Shown: one piece after another, positions 55,792-64,000 of the stretch | Position numbering within the stretch: the stretch's first letter is position 1 | Layout of the letters: each line of letters opens with the position of its first letter | The notes under the pieces: model-generated | Databases searched by the model: none | Told to the model about the DNA's origin: nothing | The model's input: only the letters and a program-made list of their open reading frames with translations | Translations under genes and position numbers: made by a program | Assembly: GCA_013368315.1 (NCBI GenBank) | Contig: JAACJM010000126.1 | Location: 62,001-126,000 of the forward strand | DNA from: Tetrapyrgos nigripes | Lineage: Eukaryota; Basidiomycota; Agaricomycetes; Agaricales; Campanellaceae | Length of the DNA: 64,000 nt | Direction of reading: 5' to 3'

Positions 55792-56526
55792 ATGATGTTC
55801 AACGGCAACCTCAAGTTTAAGCTTTTGTACCTCTTCCTCGCTCTCGCCGTATTACAGGTGACGGTCAACGCAGCTCCGGTAAGTTCGCTCTTAGTCAAGG
55901 TTCTTCCAATTTGTTACTAATTGGCATTGATTTTGCATCCAATCATAGCGCAAGTCGTTGAAAGCCCCTACGTCCACCTCAAAGACCTCTTCGTTGACTA
56001 GCTTAAGTAGTACCAGCACACCTGGCTCCATTAGCACCGGTAGCACCACTAGCTCGACATCGTCGAAACCTACTGCCTCTACCACATCGACGTCGTCGTC
56101 ATCGTCAAGCTCTGAGGTCCCCACTGGAACAACAAAATCTACTTCCACGGGGACGAGAACCGGAACTGAGTCGGCTACTACTAGTAATACTAACAACTCA
56201 ACAGTCCCGACAAGCGGACCTAAAAATTCTACAGCCCCCGGCGGAGGAAAGAACGCAACGAATTCAGAGTCCTTGGATGGATTTAAGGTTCTAAATGTAC
56301 GCAATTTAGTTTATCATTTCACTTGGAGTGATTGACGCTCTTTCATCAACTCTTTAGTCATGTCCCCTCAGCAGCAGCAAAAAAAATGATTCATCCTCTA
56401 CAAACACCACCACCGGTAAACCAAAGACAACAGGAAAACCACCCAAAGACAATAAGGTACCAACTTAGGAATAGTTCTGATAATAGTTGTTAACTGCAGG
56501 CACCGGAGTTGCTGGAGCAGGAGTGA
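55792..56526 (+). CDS. Secreted Ser/Thr-rich protein, unknown function
   Basis: Exons 55792-55878, 55949-56296, then about 56358-56458 and 56500 onward. A signal peptide (KLLYLFLALAVLQVTVNAAP) is followed by a long Ser/Thr/Gly-rich region (residues ~30-120: TSLSSTSTPGSISTGSTTSS and similar) that would be heavily O-glycosylated. After it come several NxS/T sites and a Lys/Pro/Thr stretch. Such proteins are typical cell-wall or matrix mannoproteins. The end is uncertain: the frame stops at 56526, but another acceptor phase would extend through a Gly-rich tail to about 56607. No GPI-type hydrophobic end is visible in either version. Confidence 0.6.
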
Positions 56527-57455
56527 CTGGAGTGGAAGGTAGAGATGGTCGAGCACTTCATCGCATGGGCAGAAGTAAAGTAGCCGTTACCAATCGGAAT
56601 CCTTGAGATGTCAACAGCTGGAATGGCAACACTCTATTGTTTGTGAAAGATAAACGGGAGACGTAAAATCTTTGCAGCCTATTGCCAAGCTTGGGGATGG
56701 TAGCCAACGTCAAAATGCTGCTTTATGAAATGGGTTTTTATAGTGACCCAGCGTATCGCTTTGACCAAAGTATCAAGGTCATCATTAAACCGAGCCTGTT
56801 TATACAATGAGGACAAGAATGAGAAATCAATGTAGAAGAACTGCACACCTTTTTCATAATAGGACCTTCATCACCACTACGTCCTACCTGAATACGTCAT
56901 GATTGGTGGTGGCAATCGCAGCTCATGATCAGCTAACGACGTTTGGCTGTTTAGCTATGGGGAACGAGCCGAGGAAGCGAACGCATGGCACTCAAGGACA
57001 AGTGGTAGCGACGTGGTTCGATAGTGTATAGGTCCATAACGTTGAACTTTGAAGAGAAAGAGACCTTTGATCGTAATCCGGATTCCGCAAGTTTGAAAGA
57101 CAGAAAGCTTGAAGACGTTGAGAGTCACAAATAGTGCCAGATTAGCCAAGTGTACTCGCCTGGAACATAGAGTCTTCGCTTGATGAGCTTGGTGTATAAG
57201 GTCGTTGAAGGTGGAAAAGGACTGGAAGGCCTAGAACGCTCACGTGGATTTCGTTTAGCTATAGGGCTGGTCGATGACGCGATGACGCGGCTTCCTCCCG
57301 CTCACCAGCCTCAGTCTGCTAGTACAACCCCTTTCTCATCTTAAATCTGTTCAAAACCATTACTCTACAGTGAAACAAGATGTAGGGAAGGTGTTCGTTA
57401 TACACCCTTATCCAAACGGTTTGTTACAATGTTCACTATGAATACCACCTCTCCT
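56527..57455. other. Intergenic region
   Basis: 3' flank of the Ser/Thr-rich gene and unassigned DNA. No gene seen. Confidence 0.4.
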
Positions 57456-58249
57456 CTAAGACGTCTCCTCGATTCTCTTTGAGCTCAGTATTATTGTCCC
57501 CCAACTCGCATTTCTGAAGGGTGTTTTACGTGGGCGGTTGACGAGAATTTGGGATAGGCAGCCAAGGGGAGTAGTATGAAATTGAGGAAGGTCAAAGGAA
57601 GGTGCTGGGAAGGTATGTTTCTTTTCCTCCTTCATTCTCTTGTCCACTGTACTGAACCCGAATTCCTGTAGTAGGCTCATCCACGCCGCTGAGTTCCACG
57701 TCAACCCTTCGCAGGCTCTTTCGACATCTCAAACGTGATTGTTTTACCGAGGAGAAAGGGCAAACAAACCTGCAGGCCCACCATTCCCAATTCGATAAAT
57801 CTTCTCCGGGGGAATAGGTGGAATGTTGAGAATCCCTGGCACAAAGAGATCGACCTTGCTGTCTCGTTTAAAGCCGTGTCGCTGAGGGAGCGTGAACCGC
57901 AGAATGTTATAATTCGCTCGAGTCACTGGATGGAACGAGGTCCTGTGCTACGAAGCGCGTTTTGAGGCCTCGAGGGTTGATTGGAGGTGATCACGAATAG
58001 AAAGGGATGCAATAGTAATGGTATTAGTGTCACTAGTGCCAGTACTAGTAGGGGAAGTGAGGACAAGCACATCGACGTCTCCTGGTTCACCATTTCGTTG
58101 AGCAACAAAAATATCCGAGTATGAGGGTCAGAACCCACCACTGGAACTCTCGCTATCCCATACGCGGAACAGGCTAGGTTTACATGCTGCTTGGTAATGA
58201 ATCTGTGGGCTGGAAAGAACCTACCTAGCCTTGGCTTTTGCCATAGCAT
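57456..58249 (-). pseudogene. Broken nucleotidyltransferase-like gene
   Basis: The minus strand carries pieces of a family common in Agaricomycetes with a nucleotidyltransferase-type fold. FDAMAKAKARFITKQ leads to SAYGIARVP (like the family's 'YG..R.P.DVD' turn), then PGDVDVLVLTSP (Asp-x-Asp), then NYNILRFTLPQRHGFKRDSK running into VDLFVPGILNIPPIPPEKI (third acidic strand). Breaks: ARVP and DVDV lie in frames no usual splice joins; a TAG at 57950-57948 interrupts the frame between SKRAS and HRTSFHP; and after RIGNGG the expected hydrophobic stretch (GLQVCLPFLLG) needs another frame. The part at 57456-57704 (TWNSAAWMSLLQEFGFSTV) may be its eroded 3' end or unrelated. Either decayed or with splicing I could not resolve. 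Confidence 0.45.
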
Positions 58250-58320
58250 CGAAGTTGTGACGGAGGAAGGAAAGGAAAGAGCGTGGGGATTTCCAAAAAT
58301 CCGCCGCGGCAGTCTTGTGC

Positions 58321-58400
58321 AAGGGGGTGGCGGACCGAATATCCGGAACAGGGGGTGGGGGGGAGGGGGGTCTATGGTCTGGCCAAAATTTTTTTGACAA
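58321..58400 (+). repeat. G-rich dispersed element, copy 2
   Basis: AAGGGGGTGGCGG at 58321-58333, then CCGAATATCCGG, a long G-run (GGGTGGGGGGGAGGGGGG) and GGCCAAAATTTTTTT (58381 on). Same motif order as copy 1 at 15868. Confidence 0.6.
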
Positions 58401-58884
58401 CCTCGGACTGAGCGTCTCGGAACGTCCTATGAGGCGCTGATTAATGTCAACGGAGGTGGATAAACGTCAGTTAAAGTTTTAAGCAAGTTCCGAGGGTCTT
58501 GTACAAGTTCGTAGCTACCTTATACATACAAACTAGTTGGCGTACTGGAACAAAGATTTTGCAACCTTACTACAATCCGCCTTCTCTACACATCGTCCAT
58601 CGCCATGCCCAGAAAGAAAAAGGAACCCAGCGAATGGACAGCCACAGTGTCCTTGTCTGTCCGATCTCTGACTATTTCTATATTTTTACGGGTTTTTAGT
58701 TCCATCGAGACCCAGATTTCCATGTGGGCAACAAGAACATTCCCGCAGAGCGCGGCGTCAATTGGAAGTGCGACTCTTGTCAAGAAATGGCTCACAAAAG
58801 ACGAAGGGTCTAGTCGGTAGAGGATGGGTAGCATTATCTTGTCTTATCTTATAGTTTATCTAATCTTATCTGGCTGATATACTA
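58401..58884. other. Short intergenic region between G-rich elements
   Basis: Two overlapping frames on opposite strands (58605-58820 plus, 58586-58834 minus) have no recognisable sequence. Contains TCTTATCT repeats near 58835-58870. Confidence 0.4.
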
Positions 58885-58975
58885 TATATGGAAGGGGGAG
58901 GGAGGGGGGGCTCTGGGTAGGCCACAAAATTTTTTATGAGTGGATGTAAAAAAAATTTTGGCCGCCACCCCCTTG
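58885..58975 (-). repeat. G-rich dispersed element, copy 3 (rearranged)
   Basis: The plus strand reads GGGGGAGGGAGGGGGGG, then GGCCACAAAATTTTTT, a short spacer, and AAAAATTTTGGCCGCCACCC ending CCCTTGG (the reverse complement of AAGGGGGTGGCGGCC). So the G-run half is in plus orientation and the AAGGGGGTGGCGG half is inverted, which makes a foldback around CAAAATTTTTT. Confidence 0.55.
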
Positions 58976-58994
58976 GTCTTGTGGTAATGTCATA

Positions 58995-59422
58995 GCGCGG
59001 GGCCGGGCGGGCACTGGCGCTAAGTTATGACATAATCAACTATCGGCACGCAAATGGCACTTGTATTTGATATCCAAATGGCTTCGTTTTTTCTTATACA
59101 CTCTAGAATATGTACAGGGATACCGCCTGTAAATTATTATCATTAAATATTGAGTGGAAGTAGTACTTATGCGACGACAGAGATTGCAGCCAAATGCCTG
59201 ACACGGAAGTGGCTGTGCACTTGCGGAAATGGACTTCAGGCCTTTGTGCGAGTTCAACTTCATTTTGAGTCGTGATTTTTGGCAAGCAGGATCAGAAGGA
59301 TTAATATTGATGAAATGTTAAATAAAAGTTATAATGTTTTGACTGGGTAGTACCGAAATGTTGCAAAATCGGATGTGGGAATTTCTGGTGATTATGCCAT
59401 AACTTTCCGCCAGCGCCCGCGC
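58995..59422. mobile_element. Inverted-repeat element, about 428 bp
   Basis: Left end GCGCGGGGCCGGGCGGGCAC followed by TGGCGCTAAGTTATGACATA. The right end is the reverse complement of GCGCGGGCGCTGGCGGAAAG followed by TTATGGCATAATCA. Arms match with a small internal insertion on the left. The interior is AT-rich without a protein. No clear target duplication. It abuts G-rich copy 3, so the elements may be nested. Confidence 0.5.
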
Positions 59423-59795
59423 CTATAGGTTAGCACCAGACTACTATATACACACAACAGTGAAGATATGTATATTGTACGTTGTCTGGATACTCGAGAC
59501 TAGCCGCGGCATAGCTCAACGACTCAAAGAAGTTGTCTGAAGTTTGAACTTTCTTATATGCTATTCCGTTTCCTAAGCTTTGATTACAGTTGCAGACTGT
59601 ATGTACCGAGTTTCCTATCCTAAGGTAATGGAAAGAAGAAAAAGAAGACTAAAAACAATGTCATCCAAGCCAAAACCAATCACTAAATATCGACCATTCT
59701 ATCATAGCATGCGCAGAAAACTACTAGAAGGCAAAAAGGAGAAGGACCACAGAGGGAGAGAAAAGGCCAACAGGTAAGCAGAGACAGACGAAGGT
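59423..59795. other. Downstream flank of the fungalysin gene
   Basis: No gene seen; a Lys/Arg-rich 65-codon plus frame (59580-59777) is not convincing. Confidence 0.4.
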
Positions 59796-62298
59796 CTAGT
59801 TCCCAAACCTCCCTGCTCCCTGACGCTGACGCTGACCGCCACGTTGGCCGGCCCCAGTCTGTCCAGCTTGTCCAGCTCCAGCTCCAGTAGCAGTTCCCGC
59901 TCCAGTTCCAGTTCCAGTCCCAGTACCCGCACCTGCAACAGTACCCCCACACTCCGCCGACGTCGTGAAATCATCCGTAAAGGTATCATCCGCACCCAAC
60001 CCCAAACCCCGACTCGCAAACGCATTCAAAATCGTGCATTGGTTAGCTCCATTGAACCTGTTTTGATCCGCTTGCAATATCGCATCACGAGCTTCGACTA
60101 TGGTAGGGTTACAGGGTTGAATGGCGAGAGCGTCGACGAGGAGTTGCATGAAGACGACGTTGCCTTCTGTACCGGTTGCGTCGGTTAAAGCGGTGTTGGA
60201 GAACCCGAGTTCGTCGACGAGAGCGGCATGGACGTTGTGAAGCATGTTGGCCCAGACCTGGTTACATTGGGTAGATTGGAAGGGAGAAAGATGTTGAGTC
60301 AGTGAATGATACACTTCATTTGGTTGTAGTATTGTTACTCACCTCTCCAATATCATGCACCTCATTCAGCTGTGCTATGGTACCATAAGTGAGCGAGTTG
60401 ACTGCGGGGTCTGTCGAGTAGGGTGCCGACCGGATACCAGCCTCACTATTGGTGACGTATTGACCCATGGGGTAATCCACGACACCGTTGCCGTCGCTCT
60501 GTTCAAACCACCTGTAGACCGTGATAAACGTAAGTGAAATGTTAGCACTAGGGAGGGGTAAGACATACTCAGCCACAGCATCAGACCATCCCTCACCCAT
60601 TCCACCAGCCTCGGTAGTTTGCAGACAACGACCAGTTCCACCACCGGTCATACGGTTGGTGAGACCGTGTGTCATCTCATGAGTGACGATGTCGTTCTCT
60701 ACTGCACCATCACGAGGGACCTGTACAATGTAGAGTAAATTGGTCAATGATCTACCTCTTCACGCACCACGCAAAAGCACTCACCTGCGTCAACGTCCAA
60801 ATAAACATCCTCATCTGTCCCGACTGTCCATCAGGAGGTGTAGCAAAGTTGGCATTATTCGTCCCACTCGCGTCTTGTACCGAAATCAACACTGGGTCGC
60901 CCTCTCCACCGTTTCCTCCTTTTCCCAAGTTATCATTCTGGAAGTTGAAAGCGTCTTCGGTAAACCCATAGCGATAAAGAACATCATGGAAGGTGTTGAC
61001 AACGTAAAACGCGTTGGTACGAGAAGCGTCGATGTTCTCTCCTTTGATGGGAGAGATGGTGTCGTCGTAGGTGAAATCGAAGGTGACGCTTCCTGCGGCA
61101 CTGGAGGCTTGGGTAAGAGTGTCGACAGAAGGCTGGCCTTTGAAGGCGATGGCGTTGTTGCCGCTGTTGAAACGAACGTGGGTTGGTTAGTCATTTAGTC
61201 AACGTTGAGGAGGTGAAGGAGAGGAAGAGAAATGTAGACTCACGCAGTCGCAGTAAAGTTATCCTGGCCATCACTCAACCAACCTAAAGGTGAAGATTGG
61301 GGGTCTTCAGGGTCAACCAGGGTCTCTAGTCCTTCAGTGAAATACTGCTTCTGCATCGGTAGGACTTTGTACTATATCAGAAATAACAAGCAAGGTCAGT
61401 GTGCATCAGGGGGAGAAAAGAGAAAAAATCACCCACCGTAGCCTCAGCAACAAAATCCGTCACCGAAAGCAACTCCCCGCTATGCGCGTCCACAAAGGCC
61501 TCATACCAAGTCCCGTCCTCCTTATTAGAGACTTGAAGCACATGCGAAAGCGCTAGAGACCCATCAGGTTGAACGAGGTACTCTACACCGGGTTCTACAT
61601 CGTTCTTTGCTCCTGATAAAGCGGTTTCGGCGTTGGAAATAGCTTTGGCGAGGTTGTAGGTTGGTGTGGAGTTTGCTATCTTGGGAGTGGAGGACGAGAG
61701 TAAGGAAGAAGAGGGAGAAAGGTCGACGAAGGAGTTGGCAAAGGACATGACTTTGTCACCAATCATGGCGACGTTGGCGACGGCGTTGGCAATGGGGACT
61801 CCGTCCTAGAAACGGGATATAATGGATACATGAGATAGGGGGGAAATGGTATGGTATTCCCAATATGGCAACGTACATAATACTGCCTGACATAACCAAA
61901 CTGAGCAACATCGGTGGAATAACCGGATCTCCAGCCAAGAGTGGCAGGGTCGGTGATGTTGAGTTCGGACTGGATGAAGCTCAAGCATTTTTCCTTCATC
62001 TCGGCACGTTTCTTGAGGGCTGGGTGTTCTAGACCTGCGCCGTACGTCTGGGAAACGGACGCGTCAGTTCAGTCTTTCTCTTCCATATACGCGTATAAAC
62101 AGACAAACATACCTTGAAATTACTCCTCGGATGAAACGTCTCCAGTTGCAATCCTCTCTTCCCGACAACTCTCGTGCGATGCGTACCATGTTTTACAGTC
62201 CTACGCCAAGGCATAGCATTGGCAAAGGAAGCGAAAAGAATGGCCAGAAGAATGGAAGAAAAGAAAGGGTTTGAAAGGGACTTGGCGAAGGAGACCAT
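59796..62298 (-). CDS. Secreted fungalysin metalloprotease (family M36)
   Basis: Multi-exon minus-strand gene from ATG 62298 to the stop at 59796, about 620-650 residues. A signal peptide (NPFFSSILLAILFASFANAM) leads a propeptide of ~200 residues with an FTP-like region (GWRSGYSTDVAQFGYVRQYY, then GDKVMSFANSFVDL) and a PepSY-like stretch (YEAFVDAHSGELLSVTDF). The catalytic domain has NAFYVVNTFHDVLYRYGF, the zinc site ENDIVTHEMTHGLTNRMTGG (HExxH) and the third ligand in GGMGEGWSDAVAEW, then IGEVWANMLHNVHAALVDEL. The tail is a Gly/Ala/Thr/Gln-rich extension (GTGTGAGTATGAGAG, ending GRFGN), longer than in many fungalysins. The enzyme digests proteins outside the cell after removal of the propeptide. 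All catalytic residues are present. Confidence 0.94.
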
Positions 62299-64000
62299 GG
62301 TGCTCGGAATTTAATCAAGTATCGAGTATTGAGGTTTGAAGGTGACGACCTAACCAAGAGGTGCCACTAACTGACAAGACAAGACAAGCAAAAACCGAGA
62401 GGAGATGAGTCTCTTTTCGTACAAGCAAAAGAACGTTGAGCCTTCAACCGGGAAGGGTGATGGGAGTAAAATAAGTGAAAAGTAGGAAAAGGAAAGGAAA
62501 CCGGAGAGAGAAGGAAAGGAGGAAGAGGAGGAGACCCAAGCATAACAACATGGACGAGGTTTTATACTACATGTGGTGCAGTACATTGTTTCGTTACTGC
62601 CGGGGCTGGGCCCTCTTAGCCTACGGACGAGCCAGGAGCCTCGGACCAGGTGGATCAAAGGGAGATAGTTCTCAATATGTGCCACGAGATGGACAATCAT
62701 TTGGATTGATATCTCGCTTTGACGACCTTGTTCATAGGCCGATGGTCGGTGTCCGGTGCCAAGGTCACTCGGTTATCCCTCCATAGCCCTTCGCAGTTGC
62801 CACGTAGCTTTTTGGGTATACAAAGGAATTTGAGCCCAGAGCTCATGGATAGAAAACGAACATCTACAGAACAATTCAGAACTTTTGGAAAAGCTGCTGA
62901 AAAAACGCAACATCATGGGGTCGTTGTGAGGAAAGGTAGACGACCTCAAATCAGGAGACGGAGGCCGCATTGATACCAAGCGCAGCGTCTCCGCCAAGAA
63001 CGCCAAGACCATTTAATGACCTTATGCCGGAGATGGAAGGACTTAGGCAATGACACTGGCATCAGCTGGCATCACAGAGTCAGACGCATCGCTGGCCGTG
63101 ATCAACGAAAAGCGATGTCACTGCAGTCAACTTCCCGGTATAAGCAGGGCAATGTCCTAAAAAGGACATTTGATCGTTAAAGGCGCGCAACAAAGAAAAA
63201 TCTGCTGCGTACATGAGCGTTGCGTTCCCAGGTACCCCCCAGCCTGAAGATTCTCGGCAACGTATGACAGACTGCATGGTCCGGTTCCAGTCTTTTGGAA
63301 GCGAAGGTGAAAGAATTTGGCCACCTATGTACACGATCAAACGCTAAGCACAGTAACAGACAAGGCACATACCTCGTCATAAGGCCATCACTGTAAGTGC
63401 AACAACAAATTCGACGAAATGAAGCGGTGTATTTGATGTTGATGAAAAGAGACAGGGATTCTAACTGGCCAAGAAGAACTCTAGTGATGCATCTCGAGGA
63501 ATCAGAGACGGAATGACCCACCACTACACAGTGCGTATGTTGTTGGTAGCTGAAGACACCGCTTCTGCTGAGCAGCATGTTCCCGCTCGTCTTATTCTGT
63601 ATGAAGACCAGTTTCTAAGGAAGAGAGAAAGCATCAGCTGCGGTTTGCTTGGTTTGTCTGATGACTTACGGATGCGCAGAAAAAACAGTCACTGTAGAGA
63701 CCATATAGAGGCGAAAATAACTGAGGGCCAGTAAGATGAGTAGTCGAGACTTCTCCGAGACGCCTCTGTACTTCAGTCAACATCAGTCAAACCGTATGTA
63801 GTCGGGAGCCTAAAGGCCATCATGAGAAAAGGATGGTGTTCCGTGCTTGCTCTAAATAATCCACTGGTTGAGGAAGCGCATCCGATCATTAGAAATGACG
63901 TGGTATTTGAAGCTACCTGTCGCGCACGGGGAGACGTAGCAGCTTCTTATGGAGTTTGCAACCGTTTCGAGGTGAGCAGCGATACACGAACTGAAATAGA
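62299..64000. other. End of window, no supportable gene
   Basis: Upstream of the fungalysin, with its promoter in the first few hundred bases. Short frames on both strands (e.g. 62773-63012 minus, 63513-63734 plus) are unrecognised. A further gene may begin beyond the window. Confidence 0.4.

Overview
The window looks like nuclear DNA of an Agaricomycete (mushroom-forming basidiomycete). Genes are dense and carry many short introns of about 50-75 nt with GT-AG ends. The gene content also fits: GMC oxidoreductase, oxalate decarboxylase, fungalysin (M36) protease, a DUF6699 protein, ricin-B-type lectin, tandem DJ-1/PfpI genes and a pogo/CENP-B-like DDE transposase. All exon joins were made by hand from splice consensus and reading frame. 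No RNA gene or CRISPR was found.

Layout. 1-6.0 kb: 3' end of an MFS transporter, a Dsk2/ubiquilin shuttle gene and a 14-exon secreted GMC oxidoreductase. 7-10.8 kb: two divergent paralogues of an unrecognised, probably regulatory or disordered protein family. 11.7-15.1 kb: a tandem pair of NAD(P)-dependent SDR (epimerase/reductase-like) genes, duplicated together with their TATA promoter. 15.2-18.5 kb: degraded coding traces, a small membrane-protein gene and a block of minisatellite-like repeats. 18.5-25.5 kb: an intact urate oxidase gene followed by a segmental duplication. The duplication holds two near-identical BTG/Tob-like genes with an inverted, broken urate oxidase copy between them. 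26-32.2 kb: an orphan copy of a gene's 3' flank, a MITE-like element and a helical-domain plus ricin-B lectin gene. 32.9-40.5 kb: oxalate decarboxylase, a DUF6699 gene and two DJ-1/PfpI genes. 42-43 kb: an unknown gene.

43-50 kb is poor in genes. It contains a 588-bp TA-flanked inverted-repeat element and a decayed transposase (altered catalytic residue, stop and frameshift) whose C-terminus resembles a chromodomain. 50.7-56.5 kb holds a secreted protein with ADP-ribosyltransferase-like sequence features and a secreted Ser/Thr-rich protein. 57.4-59.5 kb holds a broken nucleotidyltransferase-like gene and several short G-rich or inverted-repeat elements. 59.8-62.3 kb is a complete secreted fungalysin. 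The rest has no supportable gene.

Functionally, this is a secretome and metabolism neighbourhood (plant-matter oxidation, oxalate and urate breakdown, methylglyoxal-type stress, extracellular proteolysis) rather than one pathway cluster. The strongest theme is local duplication at different stages: intact pairs (SDR, BTG-like, DJ-1), diverged pairs (the 7-10.8 kb family) and leftovers (urate oxidase, lectin 3' flank, oxalate decarboxylase tail). I did not find a clearly new multi-gene system. The best leads are the uncharacterised paralogue pair, the ART-like secreted protein, the helical-ricin fusion and the repeated G-rich elements.
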